A stretch of DNA of 64,000 nt from positions 58,314 to 122,313 of the forward strand of contig JAURVB010008449.1 in the NCBI GenBank assembly GCA_033002965.1. Reading direction: 5' to 3'. Below the pieces are notes generated by a model that was not told the origin of the DNA, made no database searches, and saw only the letters and a list, made by a program, of their open reading frames with translations. Positions 1 to 13,584 of this stretch are shown here, piece by piece. Both the position numbers and the translations under genes were made by a program. Origin of the DNA: Piper betle (taxonomy: Eukaryota > Streptophyta > Magnoliopsida > Piperales > Piperaceae). The stretch's first letter is position 1; every line of letters begins with the position of its first letter.

Positions 1-3000
1 TCTAATCAAACTAATTAGTTTTTAATTAACATTAATTCTCATCAAACCTAAACTAATTTACTGTACTTTTATTTATACTCTTTTTAATATAATTTTCACT
101 AAAAAATTATCTTAACAACTATATCCTGATTTTCCATAAAATCTTGTATAAAAAATACATTAAAATCTCTTTTCATAGAAAATATAATAAAGTATTACTA
201 TAGTAATTTTAATTATATTACACAAAAAAATTGCTTGCCACAAAAATTTTCATCGTCATTGGGTACCCATTCAAAATAAATATCTATTTTGTCATAAAAT
301 ACTTGTTTTAGAAAGAGAAATGACAAATCATCTTCACAATATTCAAACTGTTTTATCGAACAAACAGAACAACCATAAAAGAACATTTTTGAAATTTGTC
401 ACACTAAATCACGTTTTTTACATTATAAAGGCATTTGTCCATCAATCAATTATCAAAAAGTGGGAGTAGTCGCATAATTTTAGTTATTTTAGTAGAGGGG
501 TTGTGGATTTTGTTTAAGATTTTTTATCGCAAAAGAGAGTAATTTTTTATATTACGAGATTATGGAAAGATTAAAGTAAATTATCATAAAATGGAAAATT
601 AAATCAAAATATCTAAACTACTCTTAAATAAAAAAATTTTAAAATAATAAAAAAAACTTATGGGTTACTTGTGCCACCCTATGTGGCGGCAATCCAACTG
701 CCCCATAGTTATGGGCCGCCCTCGACTCTAAGGCGGCTGGATCTATCTAGCTCACCGTTGAGGGCAGCCAGATTGTAGCCCAAACGGGGATGGCACCGGT
801 TGCTCTTTAATTTTTTTTAATTTTTTTAAAGTAATTTTTTTAATCTTCTCGTCACTTGGTAATATCAAAATTGTCTCCTTTTTTTTTAAGTAAAAAATTC
901 ACTTTTTTACTAAAACATTTCCACCTCTAGCGCCGAGAATGAAGCCCATTCTCTTTCCATATTTGCCCTCCATTGTTATCCTAATTTACAAGTCTCCGAC
1001 ACACACATTCGTGTAGATTTTTTCCTAAATTTTGCCCTCCTATATCGTAAAAAAAACGCCGTTTGGCCACCGAAGCGGTTAGCAAATCTTTGTTTGTAAT
1101 GGGGTTAGTAAATCTAAACAAGAATCATACTAATCTCAAGACAAATATTGGAGTGATATTTGGATGCTGACTACCATCTTGAGCTTAATTGGACAATAAA
1201 AGTAGATAACTAACTAACTTATTGAATTACTTGGAATTAAACGGAATCATGAACGAAATTAAACACATTAGACCAAGTTTGGAATTCGTAATGTCACGCA
1301 ATCAATGTCAACCAATCAAGTCAATTCCTTAATTTTCAATCTTAAAAGTCTAAAAGTGAAATTTGTGGCCCATGTGATCATGTTACATTACCGGTCTATA
1401 GTCGTTCTGTCATTGTTTTAATTTTTTAATTTTTTGCAAAAGCTGAAACCAAAATTTTATTTATGTTAGCCTTAAAAAATATTTTTATTATATTAATATA
1501 TTTTTAGATGTGCGGAATGACAAATTAAATTTTGTTTGGTTTGGGGCTGCCTAAACAGGTGTTTGCCTGGTAGCGTCTAAAAAATGAAGATAAGGGTAAG
1601 AATAATTTGGTGAAAACCAAAAATTAAATAAAACTAAATCTAAATAATTAATTCAGTTCAATTTCTAAATAGTTTGGTTCAATTTTTTGTTGGCCTGTAA
1701 AGAAATTGACGTGTATATTGATATTTACAAACCCAATTGAACTAACCAAATTAACCAAATTTTTTAAAAAGATATTCTAAAATCTATATTTCATGTCAAT
1801 AACCATCAAGTTATAATATTTATATGATTAAATTTATTTAGTTATGTTCATTAAAATAATGATGTAATTTTAATTAAATAATTTTTTACATAACATATGA
1901 ATATTTGGCCACCGAATTGAATTAACTGAAATATTTTTGATTGGTTTGATTGGTTTTTGGGAAGTTTGAATTGGGTTTAGTGACAAAATTGTAGCTAAAT
2001 GAAATTCAATTCAGTCGGTTTGGAACCAAATTGACGGAATGCTCCCCCTTACTCGTGATGACATAATAAGTTTTTTCCTTTGATGAAAAAAAATAAACTT
2101 TTTTCCCTAAAACGCAGTGTCTAGAAAAATCAACATATGAAGTTGATATTTTGTAATTTTCTATATTATGGTTTTTAAGGTGAGAAATCATTAACAACTC
2201 TCAAATTCTTGTGTTATTTAACTTCTAAAATAACATAACATGCATCTCCCTCAAATTTGAACAAGTTCTTACCCATTATTGTCGACTTTGATGAACGATG
2301 ATCGATGGCAATAATGGGCTTTTACACATAAGCCGGGCTTTTTATTTATGCTATAGCCCAATGAGTAATGAGTTAAGAATTCCAAAAAGGGTTTTCAATG
2401 GTTGATCAGTTTCATTGCGATTCCTACCATCCATGTTGAGATCTCTCTCCGAAACTTCAAAGCAAAAGCCGGTGACATTTCCAAAAGTCTAATTCTTTTA
2501 CATCTATAGCAAATAATAACACTTTACAAGCCTCTTAATTCATAATTATACCCACTAGAGTTTAGAATCTTCAATAGAAACTATTAGTATGTTTACCCGT
2601 GTGTTGGGTGGACTATAGGGAATATAATTTTTTTAAAAAAAAACATTAGAGATTTTGTATTGTTAGGAATCTTACATATAGAAGTATTACAAAGACACCA
2701 CATACTTATTTTTGAAGATTCAAGCAAATTTAATTTATGACGACAACAGTGCAAATCTAATTGGATACTTAATTATTGCATACTCTCTAAAACTCTTTTT
2801 TGACATGCCACCACGATTCGATTAAATTTATGTCATATCCAATATTTTTTAACCTTAGTGCTTTCAAAAAATGACATTAATTTTAAAATTAAAATAGAGC
2901 TATAATTAGCTATTGATCGATCTCCTTAATTAGTCTAGACGTTTTATGTTATTATATGAAGATACTTCACATATGTGATTACAAACTAATTATTTTGACC

Positions 3001-3490
3001 TTTTTAAACTAACATACCAATCAATATAAAGAAAAGATGAGATCCTAAAATATAAGCATCATATATAATGTTCCCGCGTGAGATATTTCATGTAAGTTTA
3101 GGAGGCGCATCACATCATAAGCTAGGTCTTCTTTGAAACTATCTTCTTCAGGGATGGCCCGGTCAAGCTCACAATGGCCAGACCTAGTTGGCGGTAGTTT
3201 GGCTGTTCTAACACAAAATGCCGTGTGGTTAGATCTGTGGATTGTGGTCACGTGAGCGATTTGGGTGCCGTTAGAGGATGGTTTTAGTTTTTTTACTTAT
3301 TTTTTTAAAAGAATAACCGGACGACCCAGATTAAACCCTGACCTAGACAATGGGACCTAAAACCATAGCCAGATATGGTCGTGCCTAACCGCCCACGGCA
3401 AGTCGTTTGTTTGATTTTTTTTGAAAGCAATAGATGTGGGATGTCCTTGTAATCGGACAGCCCAGATCAAAGCTCTCCCTAACACTTTAA
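1..3490. other. AT-rich intergenic DNA, no gene recognised
   Basis: No frame here has a recognisable domain, splice pattern or codon bias, and the short open frames are interrupted AT-rich sequence. A GC-richer island at about 660-810 and another at about 3050-3480 look like old repeat remnants, but I cannot assign them to a family. Stretches at 1600-2030 repeat variants of aaccaaatt on both strands, which also suggests degenerate repeat DNA. Confidence 0.6.
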
Positions 3491-3491
3491 C

Positions 3492-3493
<2 letters not shown>

Positions 3494-3528
<35 letters not shown>
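3494..3528. repeat. (AT)n microsatellite
   Basis: About 17 uninterrupted AT dinucleotides. Similar TA runs lie at 16256-16292, 10927-10945 and 23556-23582, where the last passes into (CA)n. They are ordinary plant simple repeats and length-variable marker candidates. Confidence 0.9.
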
Positions 3529-3529
<1 letters not shown>

Positions 3530-4268
3530 TTGATCGAAAGACTATTTTGTTGAGCAATTATAATTTGCCATGAAAAATTTTAAAAAAGACAATGTTATTG
3601 ACGTTTCATGGCAAAATTGATTGGGTAATAGTATTTACAGGGGTAAAATTGAGAGAAATATTACACGTGTGAGAATTCAGAAAACCTCAATTTTGTTCTA
3701 ACGCTCATAAATTTATAACATTTACTGACGTAGGTGATGAAATATGAATTAGTTGATGTATGCTCACGTAACTAGATTATATAGAAAATATTATGGGTCA
3801 GGTCTAACATTCAACTTAGACGATACTGTACTCATGGCTACAATTGGTGATCAATACTCATTAATCTAATTTTACCAAGGTAATTATATGTCAAAGTAAT
3901 TAAAGGGAGGAAGGTTCTGAGAATAAGTGATAATTGATGTTTCGCCTATAATATTGATATACATTGTAGGCTCCTCTCTCCTGGTCAAAATATATATAAT
4001 GATGTCTGCCTAAACACGGGAGCCCACACCTATTACCCAATTATTTGTGTAAGAGGGGGCGGTGTTCAAGCAATGAATTGAAACAAAGTCATTGGAGTGA
4101 TCTACTTGCCATTAATATCAGCCTGAAAAAAATCATTAAAAAAATGACTTTTAATCAATCTAAACTATTTAAAAGTTAATTAAATGAATTTTTGTGTACA
4201 AATACTTACGGGAAAGGGGAGGAGGTGAGGAAGCTAGGTCAAGAGAAAGAGGCATCGTCTGTTGGTAT

Positions 4269-4332
4269 TGATCAAGAGCCCAGAGTTGCTGGCGCCTCAC
4301 TGATCAAGAGCCCAGAGTTGCTGGCGCCTCAC
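4269..4332. repeat. Exact 32-bp tandem duplication
   Basis: The 32-bp unit beginning tgatcaagagcccag occurs twice head to tail with no difference (4269-4300 and 4301-4332), just upstream of the hAT MITE at 4402. The perfect identity suggests a recent slippage or repair event. The open frame running through it has no recognisable product. Confidence 0.9.
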
Positions 4333-4401
4333 TGTTTCTGTTTAACCTATAAGACATTAACTCACATTGCAACAATGTGTAGGCGCGGAAATGATAGTGG
4401 T

Positions 4402-4693
4402 TAGGGCAGCTAATTGAGCAAACCAATTCGTAAGCATTTAACATTCGGTTTTGTTCGACTCAACTCGAAACTCGACATTTAAATACTTGAGCTTGAACTC
4501 GACTCGAATCTTTCAAGCTGAGTTTGAGCAAGGCAGTATTCGACTAGACTTGACTCAGTTATAACTCAAAATTCACTTGAAATCGACTCATAGCTTAACT
4601 CGAACTCGACTCGATAAAATAATATAATAATATAGTCTTTATATTATATTATATATATATATACGCTAATAAGTTTAATTGTAACTAGTTATA

Positions 4694-4725
<32 letters not shown>

Positions 4726-5025
4726 AATAGTGAGATAACTTATATAGTAGGTATTCAATTTGAAGACTTAGAGGTCGTGGGTTGAATCTATGCTAACTTC
4801 ATTTTTTTAAAGTGAGTTACTTTCTACTTTACAATCAAGCCGGTTTCGAGCTCACGAACAACCTGGGTTCGAACTCGTCAAAATTAAATAGTTTAAGTGA
4901 TTCGAGTTGAACTCGAGCATGCATGTTTAAAACTCGTTCGATCTCAAACTGAGTTCAAACGAATTTCAAACTATTTGAGCCTAGTACAAGTGGAGTTTGG
5001 CTTGCTTGCTCATTTAGCAGCCTTA
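4402..5025. mobile_element. hAT-type MITE with perfect 8-bp target duplication (copy 1)
   Basis: The 624-bp element is flanked on both sides by atagtggt (4394-4401 and 5026-5033), the 8-bp duplication expected of hAT elements. The ends are imperfect inverted repeats: the left starts TAGGGCAGCTAATTGAGC and the right, reversed, starts TAAGGCTGCTAAATGAGC. TAGGG-type ends are usual for hAT. The inside has no coding capacity. It is made of CGAG/CTCG-rich subterminal sequence around an AT-rich core with TAA repeats at about 4700-4725. A second family member at 25986-29206 shares the ends, the flanking words and the AT core, and is split by another element. Confidence 0.88.
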
Positions 5026-5094
5026 ATAGTGGTAAGGGTGTAGAGTTGTCGTCATCCACCTCATAGAAAGTTGCGACCAAGGATGGTATAGAGG

Positions 5095-5521
5095 CAAAGT
5101 CATTTCTTCAAAAATAGTTAACCAAGTTAAAGATTTATAATGCATTCCCACTTATAAAGATGATCTTAGCCCAGTAGATATTAGATGTGAGACTAAGTTG
5201 AAGGATTTCATAATCCACCTACCTTAGAATATTTCGTCTCCAAAATTCCTACACTTAGCCTGTTACTAACCCCAGCCCACCACCTTCTTTGGCCTATGAC
5301 CAACAGTTTAGCCAACATCCATAGTCCAGCCCACCATCTAATATGGAACCAGGTTGTTCTGATACCATTTGTAATGACCTAGCTCAAAGTGTAACGTAAT
5401 AGGTTAAGTCATCTCTTCAAAAGTTATTAACCAAGTTAAAGATCTATAGTCCATTCTCACTTATAAACATGATCTTAGTTCACTAGGTATTAGATGCGAG
5501 ACTAAATTGAGGGATCTCACA
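5095..5521 (-). mobile_element. TRIM-like miniature LTR retrotransposon
   Basis: Two similar segments of roughly 115-150 bp lie in direct orientation (5095-5211 and 5370-5521) around a short non-coding interior. On the minus strand the upstream copy runs from TGTGAGATCC to GGTCATTACA. It is followed two bases later by TGGTATCAGA (5358-5367), the usual plant initiator-Met-tRNA primer binding site. Terminal repeats below 200 bp, a primer binding site, a short interior and no gag-pol together define a terminal-repeat retrotransposon in miniature. The downstream repeat has lost its last part, and no target duplication is visible, so the copy is decayed. No 5S-rRNA-like sequence is seen in the repeats, which argues against the Cassandra family. 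Confidence 0.62.
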
Positions 5522-5889
5522 TAGGTTGTAATACACTTTCAGTTTGGCCATAGTGAAGCATAAAAATCTACCCAGCCTTAAGACATAGTGGTTTATAAGA
5601 AAGGACATACCAGTTAAGAGCCTCTTAAAAAATATTTGTGTGCATTATTTGTATTTCTTACCTTACTATTGCTTGATCTATTTCAGATTAACTTATTTGT
5701 TTCTTATCTTATGCATGGTTTAACTAGTTTGCCAATACATAAGATTAGTTACAAATCTCTTAATAGATCACTTGTTGTTTTCCCAAAGTTATACTTACAT
5801 CTCTCAGCTAACGCATAAAATATAATTGACTTCATATTTCATAATCAATTTCAAATTAAGATCAGATTAAACTCTTTTAATCACTTTGT

Positions 5890-7130
5890 GCCTTGGTGTT
5901 AGAATTCGAATCTCCATCTGAATCTTTTATTTGGTATAAGAGCTTCGGTTGACACAATTTTGTGTCTCTTAAAATATAGAGAACAATCAACTAATGGTTT
6001 CGGCATGTACGTCAAGCCATCATTCTCGGCTTGGCCAACAAAGGTTTTATATCTTTCAAGTAGAATTGAATCACTGAATCAAGTAAATCAAAATTGTTTC
6101 CTTTATGTTTTATTTGTGGAAAAATTAATCATTTATCTTATATATATAAATTGAGATTCAACATAAAGTATTATAACTTGATGTGAGTACCTAAAGTCTC
6201 ATGTTTAATAGCATCTAGCACCATATTTAAGGATTATGTCATGTGGTATTTAGATAGTGGTTTTTCTAGGTATATGACCGGTGACTCATCTATTTTTTAA
6301 GACTTGAATTTCATAATGGGCGAAGTGTTACTTTAGGTGATAATTAAAAAAAGGAAAATAATTAAAAAAGAAATTGTTGAAAAGTCTTCATCTATTGAGA
6401 ATGTTTCTCTTGTGAAAGGTCATAAGGATAATTTGTTGAGCATGAGTTAATTATGTGTGCAAATAAAATGAATAAATGTGAATATTCTACATGTAATATT
6501 ATTGATGATGAGGCTAACAAAGTTTTTGGTTTTATGGCTCATGATGAAAAAGAATAGATTGGTGAATAACTTCAACTAACATTTGAAGTCGTGTACCAAA
6601 ATTTCATCAATGTTAATAAGGTCAATAAGTACTTGAAAGAATTTGTTAAAACCTTGTGTTTGATAAAAGAGGAATTAAAAAACAAAGTGGCAAGGCTTGA
6701 ACAAGAGTACAAGGATGTGACATCAAACAACAAGAAGCTTGAATAACAAGAAATGAAAAGGATGATGAAATACACAAGCCACTTGGTGAATCAAAAAAGC
6801 TTTTAAGCATGTTGTCACAACAAAAGAGTCCTCTTTGAAAACTCGGACTTGAGGAATGAAGATGTAAAGGTAAAATTAACAATTGCCATGTTTTTATTAA
6901 AATATCTTCTTTACATAGTTGTGTAGGAACGGTAGAGGAAACAAAAGCTATAAAAAGAGGCAACATACAACTTTCATCACAAAGCAAAAGGCAAAGCCAA
7001 AGTTCTAACCTTTTACTATCACATATTAAAAGGACTTACTTGCAACTATTGTGGTGAGAATGAGCATGTGAAGGAAAGAAGCAAAGGAGAGTTATTGGTT
7101 GGCTATGACATGATGAAATGAGTTCCTAAA
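5890..7130 (+). pseudogene. Scrambled copia gag/protease remnant
   Basis: Several broken frames read as copia polyprotein. A protease-like segment containing WYLDSGFSRYMTGD lies at about 6245-6290 and is followed by VKGHKDNLLSMS, the stretch preceding integrase. After these, in reversed order, comes gag-like sequence: FMAHDEKE near 6530, a coiled-coil part KNKVARLEQEYKD near 6680, and a zinc-knuckle-like CNYCGENEHVKE near 7040. A damaged primer-binding-site-like TGGTATAAGAGC lies near 5932. Gag normally precedes protease, so this is a rearranged or nested pair of fragments. Stops and frameshifts are frequent and nothing can be translated at length. Confidence 0.6.
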
Positions 7131-7530
7131 TGATAAGTCCTTACTTGCACATACATATCCTATGGGTAAATTTATTACCATGATTCTAAGGAATAAACAA
7201 AAATAAAAATTGAGATGATTAACCGATGTTTTCTTGATTGATTTTTTTTTAAAGTTTTGAGTTATAACTTTGATTCAACCATATTTTGTATTTCATTGTA
7301 TTTTCACTTTTGGTTGGTTTTCCTTTTTAGATTAACTGTGGTTTGAACTTTAATTGTTCAAGTTTGATTTTAGAATTGGTTCTTCTATCTTGATTCTCCA
7401 TGATGTTCTTCTATAAAAGTTACAATTTGAGATCAGGTTGGCTTGAAAATAGCCGAAAAGAGGCGAAATCGCTACCAGGTGCCGCGATGTTATCAACAGC
7501 AACTGCGGCCACAACGGTGGTCAGGGTCAG
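7131..7530. other. Spacer between retroelement remnants
   Basis: AT-rich spacer between the scrambled copia fragment and the LTR block. No domain, repeat end or RNA gene is recognised in it. Confidence 0.5.
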
Positions 7531-10500
7531 CGTAACACCCCAAATCCGGTTCACGCTCGTGAACCGAACCGGCATGTTACAGGCCCCGGTTAAGTAGACT
7601 AACCCGAACCTAACTCATACAGATTCAATCCTGACGTCTTAAAATGAAGATACAACTTGCAATATATGGATAAATGCACAAACCCTAACATGGTACTACA
7701 TGAATGACATGCAATTCAAAATACACACCAACACAATTATGATCAAACTCAATAAAAATTCTAAAATAAAACAGAAAGAGTCTCCCCTAAAAGTGTAATT
7801 AGGGTCCACCCTATCAAATATACATATGCAAATATATATATAATTATATATCAAATAATTTCATTCATACAAAATAAAAATCTAACATGCTGTAACTCAT
7901 TTTGAACTTGGGACTCAACCCACCACGCTTCCATTGTGCAATCTATTTGTGTTCACATCATCTCATCATCTCTTAGCACTTAATTACATCTTATCATCAT
8001 ATCTTAAGCATTTAATCACATCATATCATGTCTCAGCATTTCATGTCATTCTCAAGATAATAACATTATAACAAAAACATTAATTACTCTATCGACTGAC
8101 ATGTGTGCAAACAACATCATTGCTCCTCTGTCTAAGCTAGCTCCTCCAACTCGTAATTATTACCTATATATAATATAAAAACACATCAGTCACAAGTGTT
8201 ACTGGTTCGAAAAATAAAATAACTATAACAAGATGGCTATGAGAGCAAACTCTCATATGAAAGAAAACATCATGTACTCCACGTGAACACTCTGAAGGGC
8301 ACTACGAGGAGCCACTAGGCTGTAGACCCGGTAGCATCCCAAACTTACTGATCTGCTGCTGCTGATGCTGCTCTCGGCATTTTCTTACTTCATTTTCTGG
8401 TCTCAAATCCTAAGCCCTCTCCTTACCTCCATATTTCTCCTGGCCTTAAGCACGAAGGCCGAGTACTCTTAGACAGTCGCCTTTAGTACCCTTTGAACCA
8501 CAAGTCCGGACATACGCTATACTAAACAGTACCCGTAAACCTCCATGTTCTCCGAGTGTGAGGAACTCAAATGCAAAGTTGTCAGGATCTGTCGGGAATG
8601 GAATAGTCCGCTGGCACTAATCTAGAGCTGGCTTTGACTGTCACGGCATCTGCTCATGGTACGTGCAGTCGGTTTCTCCATCTCTCGTCTCACTAAAAAC
8701 GCGAAAACTATATATATATAGGTCTAAGTAGGGATTTATATAATAGGCCCGAAGGCAACTTGTGGTAGATCTTATTTTCAAAATCATCCTAGAGGCATCT
8801 CATCCTCGAAGGGTTATTAATCCGGAAAATTGTTTAGTTAAATGGCCCGTGTTAAGTGGGATCCAATAAAACGCCACTTAACCCATCCTGTAAATAATAA
8901 AATAAACATACAATATAAGAAAATAAAAAACAGAGATGAGTCCTAAATGGACCTGGTAGAAGCTCCAAGCTTGTCATCACGCCTAGGCGGCTAGCTCTTA
9001 CTCTGTACCTACACATCAAAACTAAATACTAATGCCCGCTAACTAAATGATGCATCAATCTCAACACAATCAAACACAAAATCATCAACCATCAAATAAC
9101 CATAAATATGAAAATAATTCTAACTCATCCTATTCATGTCAATTTTATTGTATTAATCCTAAGTTACATCGTACTTGATTATCATGCTCAAATTTACTTA
9201 GTCTTGATTCACACTTAATCTCATCATGCAACTCATCGTTTCATCTATAATTAAGTATTAATCACATCAATAAATCAACCCTAGCATGTTGTGCTAATAA
9301 TCATCAAGTTTAAATTATAAATTCAGAGGTAATTATACCTCACATCGTCGGTGATCTGCGACGATCAGGGTTTTGTCGCGCGTGTCGGAGCTCAAATTTG
9401 ATGCTTGGTGGTGTTTGAAGTCGATCAGGTTTGACTGGATGAACTTGGCTGAAGATCTGCCAAATTCTTGCAAATCTGGTTTTTCGGCGGGGTTTCGGCG
9501 GTTTTCCGGCAAGTTTCGGCAGTTTTTGGCGACAACCGCCGGTGGCGTCTACTAGCCGAAAAGTAAGGGTATTGGGTACCCTTGGAACCGGCTCAGCGAG
9601 CCCGACTCATCTAAGACATCGACATGGTTAATGGAAGCGGTGGTTCACCGAAAAATGGCAACAACAGAGCCGATGGAGATGGGTAACTCAATCCAACCGG
9701 CCTAGGCGGCGACGGCCTCCTCTCCAGTTAGGAAAGGTCGCTCGGTGGTCGAGGGTGTCGAGGCGACCACCCTATCATGGCGGCGACGGTCGCCGGCGGC
9801 GGAAGCCGATGGACGCAGGCACAACCCAGGCGCGGCGCTAGGCGCGGCGATTCTGAAGTCGCAGCGGCCAAACAGTGGCCGGGGCAGCACAACAACACCG
9901 TGGCAAAGCTAGGTGATGACGATCAGCGGCAGGGTCGCGTCGATGGTGGCGACAGTGGTGCGATGGGGGAGGTGTCGAGAAGGGTTTTGGGAAGATGTCG
10001 GGAGGGGAGAAAAATAACTGGGTGGCAATTTCGTAAATAAGACTTGACTTGTCTCTGGCTCGAGTCAAGTATAATAACTAAGTTGTATTAAATCCTAAAA
10101 AAAATCATAAAAATTGGGAAAATTCCCATAAAATCAAACAAATACCAAAACATTATAATGATATGCTCTAGAACTATCAACCCACCCAAACTGCCTGTAA
10201 CGCGTCTGAATGCGGTAAACGGCCTAAGACTAATTCTACGATCCACTATATATAAAATAAAAAAATAACTAGCATACTCTCATATATTCTGATAACTCAT
10301 TCTGTTCCGCTGTGTTCATGACATTATCATCATATACTTGGTTACACTTGACCTCATAGCTCATACACAAGACTAGCGTCGGCTCAGTACATATTTTTGA
10401 AACTGACTCAGACTCAAAAATAACAGTCGAACCGACCGATTTTGAATATGAAACCCTGATTCGAATTGTGGGTTTTACAGTCAGTCTCAAATGAAAGATC

Positions 10501-11437
10501 TTAGTGAGGGCAAGATATATGGGCAATTGGCCTCACTGAAGGAGGCTCACCGACACCAAAAAAGGCCTGAAAGGTAGTGACGACGGTGGGAACTGGCGAT
10601 AAAATCACCATCATCAGTGACTGCTGCAACAACATCGGTGGTGGTGACTAGTATGGGATGATAGTCAACCGTAAGGTGGTCACAATCACACTAGTCTGGT
10701 GGTCGGAGGTGGACCATAGACTCGGCGGCGGCGGCGGCCCTAAGTGGCGGCGGTGCTAGGGTTGAAGTGGCGGCAGTGCTAGGGTTGGAAATCATCTAAA
10801 TCGTGGGAAAATCTCTGAAAAATAAATGGGTAAAAGTTAGGGCTGATGTGGATGGTTCCAATCTTACCACGTAGCATGATCTAAACTCCCGACAACTCGT
10901 GGGCCTAGTAGGGCCTACCTATGGGTAATATATATATATATATAGACGAAAAGGTTAGATCGAGACCGTCCAAAGTTGAAATTGACTTGAGGTCTAAAAG
11001 TGATTCTATAGGGGGTAATCGAGGTAAGTAGCCTAAACGTCCCTCAAAACTTTGAACTCAATTGGGTGAAAATCTGTGACTCAATCAAGTTGGCCCACAG
11101 GGGCAATCTAGTGATCTTAAATCCCTATGATACATGTAAATGAGATACTCTAAAAATTCTAAACGGATACTAAATGCTACAACGGCCTAGATGTAGCCCT
11201 AAAACCCTGGCTAGCACATACAAAAAAAAATATTTGTGTATATCGTGTATACATTGATAACTCATATTTTGTTGTAATATGACTGAAACTATCATCTGCA
11301 TGTCAGGTATACTCAGCTTCCATAACATGTTTATACGAACCATCTGGCTTCTGAACTCACTCGAACTGACTCGAAATTGGCTGCACCAGGCAAAACTACA
11401 AGCGAGTGAAACCCTAATTTGAAGCTGGGGTTTTACA
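7531..11437 (-). mobile_element. Block of LTR-retrotransposon (probably Gypsy-type) LTR sequence
   Basis: On the minus strand two segments begin with TGTAAAACCC-type starts, at 11437 and at 10479, each followed by an intact GGGTTTCA/CTCG-rich opening. The block ends near 7531 with GGGTGTTACG. These ends resemble long Gypsy LTRs of plants. GC-rich patches at 9690-9990 and 10540-10790 are full of GCCGCC/CGACGG words that create long but meaningless open frames. No gag, reverse transcriptase or integrase motif is visible, so I read it as two nested or tandem LTRs, or solo LTRs, rather than a complete element. The exact internal boundary between them is not resolved. Confidence 0.5.
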
Positions 11438-11439
11438 TC

Positions 11440-13580
11440 TTATATATAATGATGTTTTTGAAGATTGTTGCTGGTGCTACGTTGAAGATTTGTGAATTGT
11501 GACAAATTATACCATTATGAAATTATCACGAGTTCTACAACTACCATGAGACAAGTAAATAAGAACCTTTAAAAAAGACATAATTATCATGATGTGGAGT
11601 ACCAGAGAATTAAAAAAGTGACAATATTATTTGCCTACTCCAAGTAAATACAGGGCTTTCACTATTGAAAATTAAATAATTACAAGTCATTTGTGTCAAG
11701 AATAATACATATCTCTTTTTTTTGCATTCTGCTTCATTCTAGATTACAATGTATATGCTTGACCTAATAGCAAAAACATAAATATATATTACAGAACTCC
11801 CAAACCTAAAAGTTTTAACTTAAAACATCAAAACATAGATTATAATCATGAGTTAATTACTTTCGTATTTAAATTGATAACAAAAAATGCACATTAACAA
11901 TGTGAAACTCCTTACAACTTAGTAAACTTCACAAGTTGCAAGAATACACAAGTCCAAATTATATGGTCTATTGAGCAGGATATTTTTTTCCTATTTTGTT
12001 AGACCCTACAAAATTAATTTCACATCAAATACCTATTAAAATAAAGTTCAGTATATTAATGAAGTATTGGCACATGTCTTCAGCCTAGTTAAATATATAA
12101 ACTTGTGAAAAAATGATTCAGCCCACCATGTTATACTTAGGCCAAGTGGTTATGATCCTACAAATTTAAAGTGGATATGGACTAAATTCATGGGTCAATA
12201 AAAAGAATTTTAATTTTTTAAGGTAGGTATATTGTTAAGATCCTACAAATTTATCCATGATTGGGGTAAAAATCTAATATATTTGTGGAATTCATCATTA
12301 AATTGTAAAGAAATTACTAGTCTCATTACATTGCATTTAGGTCATGTCGTTACATATTCAGGTCCAAAAACTATTTGGATGCAAAGTAACTAATATTTCT
12401 TTTTCTATACTATGACTTATGACCATTGTGCAAAGTTGTATTTATTTATTTATATAACTATTTAAAAAATAATTATAATTAATCATCATCATCTTTGTTT
12501 TATATTATGTATCGATCCCTATCAAAATTGAAACTATTATTTACTAATATATATATCATATTAAATTAAAATTATTCTTAAAATTCAATTAAATTCGTTT
12601 ATATTATATCATATTTTTATTTGGATATTTTCTAAAAAATGATAATTCCTTTTGAATTATATTTTTTTATTAAAATATTTCAGCTTTTTGTGCAATACAT
12701 GTTCTATTCGATTTTATAGTACTTTTTTCTATTTTATTACACTTATTAAAAAATTAATAGGTTCAAATAATAATTACTCATACCCTTATTTGAATTCAAA
12801 TTAACGCTTCTCTAATGATTCACTTCATTTGAATTTCATACATTTTAAAAATTGAAATCAACTTAAAATATCATTATGATCTAACTTGAGTTAAAATTTG
12901 ATTATATATTATTTTATTTGTAAGCTCTTGCAAAAATTTGTACATTATTTGAATTGGGATTCAATTATAAAACTTATTAATATTATATTTTAAATTTTAA
13001 GAAAATGATGCATTTAATTAAATAAAATTAATATTTCTTTATTTTCAGAATTTTTCAACTAATCAAATTACAAATCTTATAAAGATGAAAAATAGGAGTT
13101 GATAAATACACATTTTTAAATTATTTTGGGAATTTTTAATTAGTAAATCATTAATCAAAGTATGAAAATATAGAGATTTTCAAATATTTTAATAAGATTT
13201 GAAAAAAAAATTAATTCTAAATTTCAGCATGAGACGAGATTGTACTTATCTATTAGTTTACTAGTAAAACCTATTTTTATAAAGATTTTTTAAATATTTA
13301 AATAAGATTTGAAATGGTCTTTTATTATGATCATAATAAGCCATTTGTTAATTTCTTGTTAACAAGTGAAGACATTTGTCAATATTCGTTCTCTTATTAT
13401 AAAAGATAGAAGATAGATAGATTCAAGTTCTTAAGTGATGTTGACACACTGATATTACAATCAAGACTTAAGCTATCGTGAATCAGATGAGATTACTGTT
13501 GATCTCTAATTAGCGCCTAAATGAAGGAGGGTTTGGTCGTACACATTCGTGAATTGGAAATTGGAAATAATCGATAGAGA
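11440..13580. other. AT-rich intergenic DNA, no gene recognised
   Basis: Very AT-rich sequence with no open frame of interest, no terminal repeats and no RNA gene that I can see. Its last 140 bases lead into the terpene synthase pseudogene and may hold the decayed promoter of that gene. Confidence 0.6.
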
Positions 13581-13584
13581 TCAA

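Noticed and set aside
3494..3528. AT run considered as a possible foldback or promoter
   Set aside because: It is a plain (AT)n microsatellite with no flanking inverted sequence or adjacent gene.
9702..10068. Arg/Ala/Pro-rich open frames on both strands
   Set aside because: They arise from GCC/CGA-rich LTR sequence. No domain is present and the two strands compete for the same bases.
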